64,000 bases of DNA from Candidatus Bathyarchaeota archaeon (GCA_029259355.1 JAPDIZ010000002.1:587617-651616), one strand, 5' to 3'; shown: positions 51,890-60,761, counted from the stretch's first letter. The notes: generated by a model not told the origin, from the letters alone. A program made the numbers and translations.

Positions 51890-52360
51890 TTAGATGTAAT
51901 TGTCAAGCGTTTTTCGTTTTTCATTTTCACTCTCTACCTGTTCTTCTACGATAGGAGGTTGTTCCGCTTCAAGTCTCTGGCTTGGATGGTATTCTATTGC
52001 TCGTATGCTTAGGTTACTGAATTCTGATGCAATTTCTTTGAGAAACTCTGCAATACTTGCGAGTCTAAGCACATTTTCTTGAGGAGCTCTGTAGTGGACA
52101 ATTGCTTTTGCTACGTCCTTTAGAAAGGGGACTTCGGTATAGGCTCTTTTAATTAGTCTGATGAAAACGATCTCCGGGGCTTCTTCCATCCATTGCGGGA
52201 TGTTTTCCTTCCAATAATAGATGCGCAAATAGCTTTCATCAATTATTTTTTGGATGCGTTTGTTTCCTCTTCGATTTGGATTAAACATTAGCATAAGCAT
52301 CGAGTCACGCCTTGATAAGTCTAGGTGTAGGTTGATTTCCTCTAGTCTTGCAAGTGACAT
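51890..52360 (-). CDS. Hypothetical protein at the edge of the DGQHR island
   Basis: The 156-residue protein is mainly helical with a basic first half (MLMFNPNRRGNKRIQKIIDE) and an acidic C-terminal tail (EEQVESENEKRKTLDNYI). No family is recognised. It converges on radical SAM 2, shares the AT-rich composition and may belong to the same transferred block. The 477 bases upstream of it (52361-52837) show no gene. Confidence 0.5.
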   Translation of the reverse strand: MSLARLEEINLHLDLSRRDSMLMLMFNPNRRGNKRIQKIIDESYLRIYYWKENIPQWMEEAPEIVFIRLIKRAYTEVPFLKDVAKAIVHYRAPQENVLRLASIAEFLKEIASEFSNLSIRAIEYHPSQRLEAEQPPIVEEQVESENEKRKTLDNYI

Positions 52361-52837
52361 TCAAATCCATCCACTGAAATTTTCTCTTAATCCAAATATA
52401 TCTACGTAATTTATCAAAACTTCGGTGTAGAAGTAGATAAAACTTACATATCATGCGATGACCAGAGCTAGCGAAAAATTTTGGAAAGCTTTTGGAAGAT
52501 CTAAGGAGTAACTGAAGTTAGAAGAAGCACCTAAAGAGACAAAATCGAGTATACAATGATGCAAAAACCACTCCACTAACAAGAAGAATGCGAACGAGTG
52601 AGGTTCCATAAACTCTTGATATTTTTATTGAAGCAAAGATTGAAAGGCTGAGAATTAAAAGCATCGAAGCAAAGCAACTAAGCAGTCTAGCACAAAGAAT
52701 TGAGTTGCGCCTCAAGTTGCAGAACCAGCTAACTTCAACTCATAGTTCGTTGAAAACGCGGTGCTAAAAGCAATTGTTTATGAGGTTTTGCGGATAATGT
52801 TTGGAGTGTATTCGGCTGTATTGAGGTCTGAAGAATC

Positions 52838-53893
52838 ATGACCATCGTGCGCTTGGAGCTGAGGAATTTCAAGGGGGTTGGGGAGGGTTCTTTAGAGCTA
52901 TATCCGTGTACGGTGTTGGTTGGTGGCAACAACTCTGGGAAATCCACGGTTTTGGAAGCATTGTTTCTTGCGCCAAACCCTATTCGCAAAACCCCATATG
53001 GAGTAACTGCTGCAGGCGTTGTGAGCTTGCTTCACAAAACCCTCACCTCCAAAGGCAACATTCATCTGCTTCACCGCTACTCAGCGCAGAGAGCAGAGAT
53101 ACTGTGCATAGCCTCAGATAGGTCTCAGCTTAAGGTAGAGTTTGCATCCATTGACGACGCGATAGCATTTGGCATTACCGAAACGAGTAAAACGGGAAAA
53201 ACAAGCAAACAACCACCAGCAAGATTGTCAAAATACGAAGACAAACATCAAACAAGCGCTTCACTCAGCAGCTACCCTGGAGGGACTTTTGACGATAAGT
53301 TCACATCAGCTGTTACTGGCGAAACTCTCTACTTTCATCCCCGCTTGATAGAGCTTGCTTGGGAGCAACTTGGTCAGCGATGGGCGGAGATCATTGGGCG
53401 AGCAGTACCACACGAGGTTGCTAAAAAGATCTCTGAGGTCGTTGGTGCTGACTACGATGACCTTACTCTTGAGCCGTTTGGCGGAGGAAGATATGCCATC
53501 TATGTTCGGGAGAAGGGCGGCGGCAGGATTAGGCTAGGTGATTTGGGCGATGGGGTTCAGGAGGTCATTATGCTGCTTCTGCTGTGTGAGCTTGCGAAAC
53601 CCAAGGTGTTGTTGATCGATGATGTGGAGTCTCACCTAAACCCTAGGATGCTGATCTATTTGTCGCAGTGGTTGGCCGACTTTGTGGAGGGTGGTGGACA
53701 GGTTGTGGTCTCTACGCACAGCCGCGAAGCAGCTAAGCTGATCGCAGAAGTGCTCGATGAGCTGGGGTCAAGGGTGGTTTTGCTCGCGCTGCAGAACGGT
53801 GTTTTGAGGTCTAAGGAGCTAACTTTAGAGGATTTGGAGGCTCTTGAGAAAGCTGGTGTAGATCTGCGGGTGGCTGAGGGAATCTTGTTTTGA
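52838..53893 (+). CDS. OLD/AAA-type ABC ATPase
   Basis: The 351-residue protein starts TIVRLELRNFKGVGEGSLEL and has Walker A VGGNNSGKST (about 28-37), then a Q-loop region. The C-terminal lobe has RLGDLGDGVQEVIMLLLL as signature and KVLLIDDVESHL as Walker B (about 254), with VVVSTHSREAAKL as the switch His. This is the overcoming-lysogenisation/RecF-like ATPase type that occurs in many phage-defence systems. The next gene overlaps its stop (TTGA), so the two act as a pair. Confidence 0.85.
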   Translation: MTIVRLELRNFKGVGEGSLELYPCTVLVGGNNSGKSTVLEALFLAPNPIRKTPYGVTAAGVVSLLHKTLTSKGNIHLLHRYSAQRAEILCIASDRSQLKVEFASIDDAIAFGITETSKTGKTSKQPPARLSKYEDKHQTSASLSSYPGGTFDDKFTSAVTGETLYFHPRLIELAWEQLGQRWAEIIGRAVPHEVAKKISEVVGADYDDLTLEPFGGGRYAIYVREKGGGRIRLGDLGDGVQEVIMLLLLCELAKPKVLLIDDVESHLNPRMLIYLSQWLADFVEGGGQVVVSTHSREAAKLIAEVLDELGSRVVLLALQNGVLRSKELTLEDLEALEKAGVDLRVAEGILF

Positions 53894-54585
53894 AAATAGG
53901 GGTTCTCACACCCAATTCGAGAATGGGAATAGGCGTATCTAAGCTTGCCAGAAAAATCGGAATACCCCTAAATCCACTCACCGAGAAAATAGACTGCTTA
54001 GTAGGGATACTGGATGGTGTGCTAGATGCCCAAGCCATAGCCACACTACTCTACAAATTGAATGGAAGAGAATTCTACACAGGACTTGCTAAACCCAGCT
54101 CTACGGGAATCACTGCCACATCGCTGATCATAGAGATGTGGTCTAGGTTTGGGAGACCAAGCAGCGTGTTGCTTGTGCTGGATCAAAACGCCACAGAGCT
54201 AGAAGAGCTTTGGACAGAAATCGAAAAAGAGCTAAGCAAACAAGTATCTATTGATGAAGAAACCGCGATAGACAAAAGAGCCAAACGCTTCCTTTGCAGC
54301 AAAGCAGGCCTGAAGCTAAACCTGTTCATAGTAATAAATGGACTCGACATAAGCTACTTACAAGCACATACAATAGAAGACCACTCGATATCCATAGCCA
54401 AGGAAGAGCTTGGAGTATCTGTGAAGGAGGAAGAGTCTCACCCAAAGGACCTGTGGAAAAGCTACGTCGAGCAGCAGGTAGATAGATACAGGGTATTCGA
54501 GGAAGTGATGAGGCTTTCCGAGCAAAAGCTTCGAAGATATTTTCCACTACACGTCAAAGCAATAAAAGCCCTTGAAGAACGATGA
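53890..54585 (+). CDS. Partner protein of the OLD-like ATPase
   Basis: The 231-residue protein begins MKIGVLTPNSRMGIGVSKLA and contains DCLVGILDGVLDAQAIATLL, SSVLLVLDQNATELEELW and HTIEDHSISIAKEE. The alternating strand-helix pattern and Asp-rich strand ends resemble TOPRIM/DUF3226-like partners of such ATPases, but I do not find a convincing TOPRIM Glu and DxD. It is translationally coupled to the ATPase. A nuclease effector is the likely role. Confidence 0.55.
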   Translation: MKIGVLTPNSRMGIGVSKLARKIGIPLNPLTEKIDCLVGILDGVLDAQAIATLLYKLNGREFYTGLAKPSSTGITATSLIIEMWSRFGRPSSVLLVLDQNATELEELWTEIEKELSKQVSIDEETAIDKRAKRFLCSKAGLKLNLFIVINGLDISYLQAHTIEDHSISIAKEELGVSVKEEESHPKDLWKSYVEQQVDRYRVFEEVMRLSEQKLRRYFPLHVKAIKALEER

Positions 54586-54622
54586 CAAACCACTTTTTGC
54601 TCAAGGACTGTTCAGAACTTAG

Positions 54623-54790
54623 CTAATTCCCCAACTCTTTCTCCAAAATCTTTTCAAACGATTTGGCTAGCAAAGTCTTAGTTTTGAGTCAAAGATACTA
54701 CTTCTTTTCAGCATCTCTTCTGAGGAAGAAATTTTTCTAAACTTCTTAAACAATATATCGCCAGCTTATCTCAAATAAAAGTCATAGTTT
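54623..54790 (-). pseudogene. Remnant of a small helical gene, right copy
   Basis: In two frames the minus strand gives GDILFKKFRKISSSEEMLKR and TKTLLAKSFEKILEKELGN followed by TAG at 54625-54623. This aligns with the left remnant at 44999-45165 (DVLVKRLEKKALSLEEFL and KTKALLAKLLQKILEEEL). Frameshifts and the missing start show decay. The rest of the gap to 54902 holds no gene. Confidence 0.5.
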
Positions 54791-54902
54791 CGAAAGAAAA
54801 AGATTTTAACCAAACCCACTCACCCCGCCAATATCCTAAGAGAGTAGGGGGAGACGAAACCATTAGCCAGTCCTGCACAAAAGAATTTCATATTGGACTT
54901 GT

Positions 54903-55358
54903 TCATGGAAACATCTTTTCCCAAATGTCCGTATCACATGCCGTTATCCAAGAATCTCTAAATTTGTGCACAATACGAGCAAAGATGGCGCGATTTTCAA
55001 GCAATCTATTAACTATTTGAGATGGCAGAACCAATATCCCAGAAAAATTAGGATTTCTCACACCTAATTGATTGAGGAGATTAATAATTAAGCTCTTTGT
55101 TTGTGGGATTTTATTATCTAAGAAGTCATTTATTAACCTCAGGATTCTCTGGGCATCAAGAGCTCCTCCGACATGCTTAAGTTCAACCAAGAATACTCTA
55201 CAGGAACTCCTACTTCTATTATATGTTATATACAAGAAATCACAATGAGATTGATTTAGTCTATTCAAATTGACAAATTCCTCAATATTTAAAATCAAAT
55301 AGGGTTCTCCGCCTCTTACTAATATTCGACAATTATTCTCCTCATACCATGCATCCAT
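54903..55358 (-). CDS. PD-(D/E)xK nuclease-like protein paired with an ATPase
   Basis: The 151-residue protein has the pattern of a restriction-like nuclease: an Asp in HCDFLYITY (about residue 40) followed by FLVELKHVGG (Glu 59, Lys 61), then LDAQRILRLINDFL as the Gln-bearing helix. I use the ATG at 55358, 17 bases inside the upstream ATPase gene, so the two are co-translated. It would supply DNA cutting to the ATPase. Confidence 0.6.
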   Translation of the reverse strand: MDAWYEENNCRILVRGGEPYLILNIEEFVNLNRLNQSHCDFLYITYNRSRSSCRVFLVELKHVGGALDAQRILRLINDFLDNKIPQTKSLIINLLNQLGVRNPNFSGILVLPSQIVNRLLENRAIFARIVHKFRDSWITACDTDIWEKMFP

Positions 55359-57075
55359 CCTCGCCAAGACCACCACCTTTTAAATTCAGTGTCCAAGAAG
55401 CAAACTTTTCGATGACTTCAGTCAAGCTTGAAACTTTTTTAATCATTTCACTAGCGCTTTTTTCAAAAACTTTTACACCTTCCTTAGTGGGCTCGTAGTA
55501 GTAGAATTTAATGTTAAGTTTCTTTGCTTCTGATGCAAATTTAGCGAGAGATTTTAGAGGAGAGCTTCGAATAGACAATTCCCGTATTTTGAGCATCTCT
55601 TTTGCTAACATCATTATTTTCTCTTCACTTGGCTTAAACTTCTTAATGTATGCCAAAACTAGTGCGAACAAATCACTGTGTGTACTCAACACTAACTTGT
55701 GATTGAATTCACTTGACAACCCTGCTAGAGCTAAGGCCATCAACACTTGGGCAGAGTAATGTAATTGAGATTCTGGTTCCTCTACTATTATTCCTGACAT
55801 AGAGGGAGCAGTAAGTATAGGCAGGAGAATTCCTGTCACTTCACCAGCTAAAGCCGAAGCCCACTTAATTGGTACAGATTTCAATCTCTTGTAGAGAAGA
55901 CCCTGTGTTTTATCGTAAACGAGTTTACCTTGAAGAACTGGCCCGAATAGACTAATAACTTCCTCATCATATTCTCTCTCCGCAATTTTAGCTCTACCTC
56001 TACTAAGCCATGATATGTAGGAGTAAAGCAATGTGTCTGAACCATATAACGTTTGCATAAATTTCCTAGTCCTTTGAAAGGGTTCCTTTGATAAATACTC
56101 CAATTGGCAGATAATTGGACTTCTTCCAAAGGGAATAAATCGTATGGCGCGTAGGCCTAGTGATTCACTATAAGCAGTTTCAAGCGATTTACCAATTAAC
56201 TCCTGTATAAACCTGATAATCTCATGAAAAGGCTCCAAAATTCCACGTCTTTCTAAAAATCCAAATCTAAGGCAAAGGTAAAAGTAAATATCATCAAAAT
56301 AAGGATGTCTGAGAAGATAATTACTTATAGCATTAAGCTCTTTTTTTGAGGAGAGCAGTCTTTCCGCCATTCTCTCCATCTTTTTTAATCTTCTTTCCAA
56401 GATGGGATTTTTAATGTTACACGACAATGCAATTTTTGTTGTAATTTTCATTTCTCCTTTAGGTTTTAAATCAAGTAGAGCGTTAAATCGTAAGTTGATA
56501 CCTTCACTTTCGTCGCGAAACTCCCTTTGAAAAGCATATGGTTGTTGCAGATTCTTAGAAATTACTTCAGGTATTTTTTGTGTAGGTAATAGATCTTCGA
56601 TTTCTACCCTAGTATTACGCTTTAGTGGAAGAATATTCCAGAGAGTATTTATCCTTGTTACGAGAATATCACTCAAGTTTATATGCACTTTGTCTTCGAG
56701 AGACACTGATATCCTACCATTCTTAACACGCCAGTTAACTATCTCTATACCAGTAGCTTTTTTAAAACTCTTAATGAATGTTTGAACAATATCAGATTTT
56801 AGATTTAAGTAAGTTGATACTGAAAGTATAGTAAGTGCTTGGAAAGCGTTTTTTAGTGATGGACGCATCAGCCTCCTAGCAACTTCCTCTAGAATTTTTT
56901 CAAGTTCAAGTTCTCGCGCAACTTCATCAAGCATTAAGGTTGAGGCGTATAAGGCCTTTAGTGTGTAAGACTTACCAGTATTTGGTGGGCCGAAAATTAC
57001 AGTTATGTCCCCAAGTTCTAAGTCTGCTATTTTAATTGGTCCCAAATTCTCTATTCGCAGTCTCACAAGAGACAC
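55342..57075 (-). CDS. AAA/ABC-type ATPase of a two-gene nuclease system
   Basis: The 577-residue protein begins SLVRLRIENLGPIKIADLEL and has Walker A FGPPNTGKS (about 29-37). After a long helical insertion come GIIVEEPESQLHYSAQVLMA as Walker B (about 432) and LVLSTHSDLFALVLA with the switch His. The core is that of SMC/RecF/OLD-type ATPases; the insertion of about 350 residues is unlike its neighbour at 52838. It pairs with the PD-(D/E)xK gene. The start is GTG at 57075. The sequence is very AT-rich, which points to transfer. Confidence 0.82.
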   Translation of the reverse strand: MSLVRLRIENLGPIKIADLELGDITVIFGPPNTGKSYTLKALYASTLMLDEVARELELEKILEEVARRLMRPSLKNAFQALTILSVSTYLNLKSDIVQTFIKSFKKATGIEIVNWRVKNGRISVSLEDKVHINLSDILVTRINTLWNILPLKRNTRVEIEDLLPTQKIPEVISKNLQQPYAFQREFRDESEGINLRFNALLDLKPKGEMKITTKIALSCNIKNPILERRLKKMERMAERLLSSKKELNAISNYLLRHPYFDDIYFYLCLRFGFLERRGILEPFHEIIRFIQELIGKSLETAYSESLGLRAIRFIPFGRSPIICQLEYLSKEPFQRTRKFMQTLYGSDTLLYSYISWLSRGRAKIAEREYDEEVISLFGPVLQGKLVYDKTQGLLYKRLKSVPIKWASALAGEVTGILLPILTAPSMSGIIVEEPESQLHYSAQVLMALALAGLSSEFNHKLVLSTHSDLFALVLAYIKKFKPSEEKIMMLAKEMLKIRELSIRSSPLKSLAKFASEAKKLNIKFYYYEPTKEGVKVFEKSASEMIKKVSSLTEVIEKFASWTLNLKGGGLGEDGCMV

Positions 57076-57320
57076 CTATAAATTTGTGCGAATTACCTCC
57101 TTAATCATGAATTTATTTAAGGCTTTTGTAAATAAGAAATTCATGTACCAAGCTTCTCCTAACTCACTAAGAGTATTACATTTCACGAGTTATAACTCTA
57201 AAAAACATTTACAAGCTGCTGCTCCTCCTTAGTGAGGATTTCCCAAAGAGCTCCGTTGATGATTGCTACTCTCTTACGAGTCTCTCGCCACTCTTTTCCG
57301 AGTGACAACCACTTTGTGAA

Positions 57321-57668
57321 GTGCATTGTATCGGAATGTCAGGCCCTACACTAATCGGTATTTGTGGTATGCTTAGGCCACTCGCACATATCGCTATACA
57401 GAAGACTAATGAACCCGCTATTTTTCTTACAAGCCTTAGAGTTATCTTTTTCTCGATAGTAGTTGTACCTCTTCAGATGAACTTGTCGCAAATTCAAAAG
57501 GGTACCGATGTACTAGGTCATATTTTTGGTGTGGTTGCAGGCTACGTTTCTACATCAATACTTCTACTTTTAGGAGAGAAAAGAGAGTATTGTCCCCTTA
57601 TTACATACTCTCTTAATTTCATAGTAGTACTCGTGTTATCTTTATACCTCATTTTCGTAACACATTAA
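57321..57668 (+). CDS. Possible small membrane protein, rhomboid-like end
   Basis: The frame of 115 codons encodes about three hydrophobic segments. GTDVLGHIFGVVAGYVSTSI resembles the last helix of rhomboid proteases (Asp/His-Gly-x-x-x-Gly), but the Ser helix (GxSG) is missing. It may be a decayed rhomboid or an unrelated membrane protein. The region 57076-57320 upstream holds no gene. Confidence 0.35.
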   Translation: MHCIGMSGPTLIGICGMLRPLAHIAIQKTNEPAIFLTSLRVIFFSIVVVPLQMNLSQIQKGTDVLGHIFGVVAGYVSTSILLLLGEKREYCPLITYSLNFIVVLVLSLYLIFVTH

Positions 57669-57735
57669 ACGAATGTCCCGTCTCTAAAACGAGTGAAATC
57701 CCCCTCTCCCTTTTTATCAGGGTGGTGGCTACGTA

Positions 57736-58188
57736 TTGTCTGAGGAAGGTGTGTGGACTACGAGGCTTGTTGAGAGGATCGCACCCTTAGTTGGTGAAGC
57801 TGAGCCATATGCGGTGATTAGGGTTTCGGAAGACGATGCTGTGGTCGCTGCCTACGCAATCCCCAACGGCGCCAACCCAGAGATCCTGATCTTCGCCGAC
57901 TCAATGAGGGATCTGGAGCATTTGCCTATCGAGAAGGAGACACCCGAAGAGTTTGCGCTGTTTTCGCTAGAGACCATGGCTATGCTAGCAAAGCAAAAAC
58001 ACCCAAATGCAAAGGTTGTTGCAGTTCTATCCGAGTACAACGAAAAACGCTTCAGCAAAGAAAAAGCACAGAAGCTATTGAGAAATATCGACCACCTACT
58101 CATCAACGAAGAAATCGAGAAACTTTCCGAAATACTTACCCACAGAGCTGGTGGTGATGAAGGGAAGAGGTACTTGGAGGCTAATTGA
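57736..58188 (+). CDS. Unknown 150-residue protein, first of a tandem pair
   Basis: The protein starts TTRLVERIAPLVGEAEPYAV and continues with an alpha/beta pattern (NPEILIFADSMRDLEHL, HPNAKVVAVLSEYNEKRFSK). I recognise no family. A second, related copy follows directly (58151-58566), so this arose by tandem duplication. The start is TTG at 57736 with a TATA-like TTTTTATC about 30 bases before. Confidence 0.6.
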   Translation: MSEEGVWTTRLVERIAPLVGEAEPYAVIRVSEDDAVVAAYAIPNGANPEILIFADSMRDLEHLPIEKETPEEFALFSLETMAMLAKQKHPNAKVVAVLSEYNEKRFSKEKAQKLLRNIDHLLINEEIEKLSEILTHRAGGDEGKRYLEAN

Positions 58189-58566
58189 GCGCTTAGCTCC
58201 CCTCCTCAGGGACGCGGAGCCCTACCCCATAGTCGAAATCGCTGAAGGAAGCGTCGTGGTGGGAGCATATGCAATACCAGATGCCAAAAACCCAAGATAC
58301 TGGTTTTTGCCGAATCAATCATGGATTTGGAGGAAATACGTTTGAAAGAAGAAAAGCCTGAGGAATTCGCCATCCACTCCCTAGAAAACATAGCCAGATT
58401 GGTTAAGAAAAGACACAGCAAAGCCAAAGTAGTGGCTGTTTTGTCCGAATACGACGACAAGCGGTTCAGCAGAGAAAAAGCCAAAAATTTGTGCGAATAC
58501 GTGGACCTTCTCTTGATAAACGAGGAAATCAAAGAGTTTTCGACGATATTGACAAATATAAGCTAA
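58151..58566 (+). pseudogene. Second tandem copy, broken by one frameshift
   Basis: The first part (GTWRLIERLAPLLRDAEPYP) and the last part (MDLEEIRLKEEKPEEF, AKVVAVLSEYDDKRFSREKA) align along the whole of the preceding protein but lie in two frames. Reading one additional A at about 58299, after AACCCAAGA, gives RILVFAESIMDLEE, which matches EILIFADSMRDLEH of the intact copy. The gene is therefore frameshifted by one base, or the base is a sequencing error. Confidence 0.75.
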
Positions 58567-58739
58567 AAATGTTTTATAATAACATACTTACTTAGGGTAT
58601 ATTGCGAGCAATTTAATGAGCTATGGATTGTGAAAGCTTCCCTTCACATACACCTCTTTCGTAGACAACTCGGCAGTTAGACAACCTATATACATCTTTG
58701 TTGTTTAAGTCGAAAATCTTTTTCTCAATAGAGTTTTGA

Positions 58740-59543
58740 TCATTCAGGTAGGAAATATTTCTCCCACTCGACGGCAAGCATAGCGTAAACGATGATCACA
58801 AGCAATAGAGTAGTAACTAAGATTCCTACCCAACCAGATTCAGCATAGGACGATAACAATACCTGTCCAAACAGATGACCGAGATATGCAAGTATCAGCG
58901 ACATAAGAAGTTTTCCTGCAAAGCATGGAACCAACGCTCTAAACAGACCGTAATGCATCAACCCCAAAGGAATGAACAACAAATCGTCTGGTAGCGGAGT
59001 TAGAGCAAATAGGAATATTAGTATGGCTCCGTAACGCTCAAACAGCCTAAGGATAGCGTTCACCCTTTTGTCGTAAGATTCTGGAAGAGCTACTCTGCCG
59101 TAGAACCCCATAGCATATCCCACAAGCTCTCCTATCGCAGACCCAAGCCCGGAGAAAAGAGCTACTAGGAGTGGATTGAGTAGAGCTCCAAAGATGATTA
59201 TGAAGACCGTATAGGGTATTGGAATTATGACAGATGAAGTTCCTATAAAAGAAATCACCGCTATACCCAGATATCCGTACTCTTGTATAATTTCTTGGAA
59301 TATCGCAGAACTTTCTAGACCACCAGTTCTCGTGTATAGTATGAGAGGAAAGCCTATACCAAGTATTGCTGCAGAGATTAAGCCGATCCAGTTTATAATC
59401 TTCTCATAATTTGGAAAAGTTAACGCCCCCTCTTCAACTTCTTGCGAATCAGGAAGCCACCGGCGACTACCGTAACCGTAAGCACTACTACAGCAACTGC
59501 GAGATAGGTAGGAAGGTAGTACTCTAAAGCTGAGAGCGGCCAA
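58740..59543 (-). CDS. VTT/DedA-type membrane protein
   Basis: The protein has about six hydrophobic segments with the VTT (SNARE-associated Golgi/DedA) pattern: YGYLGIAVISFIGTSSVIIP, ALLNPLLVALFSGLGSAIGE and FLFALTPLPDDLLFIPLG. These proteins act in lipid transport or membrane homeostasis. The first 40 residues of this frame overlap the upstream gene and look like noise, so the true start is probably near 59445-59400, but I find no ATG, GTG or TTG there. Confidence 0.75.
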   Translation of the reverse strand: MAALSFRVLPSYLSRSCCSSAYGYGSRRWLPDSQEVEEGALTFPNYEKIINWIGLISAAILGIGFPLILYTRTGGLESSAIFQEIIQEYGYLGIAVISFIGTSSVIIPIPYTVFIIIFGALLNPLLVALFSGLGSAIGELVGYAMGFYGRVALPESYDKRVNAILRLFERYGAILIFLFALTPLPDDLLFIPLGLMHYGLFRALVPCFAGKLLMSLILAYLGHLFGQVLLSSYAESGWVGILVTTLLLVIIVYAMLAVEWEKYFLPE

Positions 59544-60145
59544 GGTAGGGCAGCAATAGACACCTCAACAACTACCGCAGGAAATACGCAAAATGCCTTT
59601 ACGTACCAATACTGAATTGACGAACCAACCTTGTTTTCGAAGTAAACCCCTAGCATATCTACTACTAAATACGCTTTTCCATCTTCTGGAACCTCAGTTA
59701 TCGTTACATATGCTGTCAGAGAGAGCGTCTCGTATAGGCACCACCGTTTATTGACAGTAACTATATCAAAACCTAGCCAATCGGGTGGAGGAACCTTCTC
59801 GTCAACATACGAAATTCCAACAACATCTCCAACTTCTTCCACAGAGAACTTATTCTTGCTTGAGACGAAACCCACCCTGACCCATTTAACCCAAAACTCT
59901 TTTCCGTGATCTGTTCTCTCAAAAGTGAGATCAACGTTTATTGCGTATGTTTTTCCCCTCTCCAGAACATCAGGTAGGTTATAGATATGTATATGGCCTC
60001 CAAAGTCCCAGTTCCATTCTTCAAGAGTTGCAAACCACTGAGCCACTCTAAGTTTAGACGAAACGGTAGGAGCATGAGGGATCAATAGAGTTGAGAGTAT
60101 CAAGAGGATGTAGACGTGTTTCGTTTTTATTGCCATGTTTAGCAT
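59420..60145 (-). CDS. Exported protein with C-terminal membrane anchor
   Basis: The 241-residue protein has a signal peptide (about residues 8-30, TKHVYILLILSTLLIPHAPT), a beta-rich outer domain with EWNWDFGGHIHIYNLPDVLE, and a C-terminal membrane helix with a basic end (VVAGGFLIRKKLKRGR). This is the plan of archaeal surface-anchored proteins. No family is recognised. It is immediately followed by the VTT gene, which it overlaps in the annotated frame. Confidence 0.65.
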   Translation of the reverse strand: MLNMAIKTKHVYILLILSTLLIPHAPTVSSKLRVAQWFATLEEWNWDFGGHIHIYNLPDVLERGKTYAINVDLTFERTDHGKEFWVKWVRVGFVSSKNKFSVEEVGDVVGISYVDEKVPPPDWLGFDIVTVNKRWCLYETLSLTAYVTITEVPEDGKAYLVVDMLGVYFENKVGSSIQYWYVKAFCVFPAVVVEVSIAALPWPLSALEYYLPTYLAVAVVVLTVTVVAGGFLIRKKLKRGR

Positions 60146-60345
60146 GTGCTTTAAGTTTCTAAGTATTTAATCTTTACTCTTATATCGAGACAATTCGCAA
60201 TTTTCTTATACCTTTTTAAACAAAGACTTACTTTAAACATAGTGCTTATTCCATTCATACTATGAATAAATTCTCCCTTTATTGAGTAAAAATTCTTCTA
60301 ACAGCAATTCGATCTACAAAAACAAGATCCAAAGGAATGCAAATA

Positions 60346-60551
60346 TTATCTTCTGATGACAGCCAGCGCTGTCAAGATCATCGCCAATGCTATCGCCACA
60401 ACAAATAGCCATAAAAGTGCTCTCCATTTTTCAAGAAGTTCTGGTGGGCAACTGGGGAATCGTAGCTAGCAATTCCCCGAAGAACCAAAACAGGAGCAAA
60501 CCAAATGAGTAATATGGTTATCAACGCCAAATCCATCAAAGGAGATCTCAT
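60346..60551 (-). pseudogene. Two-helix membrane protein broken by a frameshift
   Basis: From ATG 60551 the minus strand encodes a membrane helix (LALITILLIWFAPVLVL). After a frame change near 60440-60460, a second one appears (CPPELLEKWRALLWLFVV, AIALAMILTALAVIRR) with a stop at 60346. The two make one plausible small hairpin membrane protein of about 68 residues. No family is recognised. The 200 bases toward 60145 are AT-rich without a gene. Confidence 0.45.
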
Positions 60552-60644
60552 TTTCACACCTCTTTGGGATCTGATACACAACTACTTGCTCTTCTTTAAC
60601 ACCCATCCACATACCATAGGGAAAACAAAAGTTGAAGATGTGTT

Positions 60645-60761
60645 TTAACCCTTTGTGACCGCTAACGGCAACATCCTAGCGACTTTTGTTGCCATGCCAA
60701 CTTGATGCGAAACTTCAGCCACACGGTCCGGGTCTTTGTACGCATAGTTTTTCTTGTTCAT
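60645..60761 (-). pseudogene. RtcB C-terminal fragment
   Basis: The minus strand reads NYAYKDPDRVAEVSHQVGMA then TKVARMLPLAVTKG and a stop at 60645. This is the conserved end of the RNA ligase RtcB (the usual ending is close to VARLRPLGVVKG). An ATG precedes it, giving 38 codons, but nothing of the remaining 440 or so residues is present upstream. I take it as a leftover of a deletion or of a mobile insertion. Confidence 0.75.
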
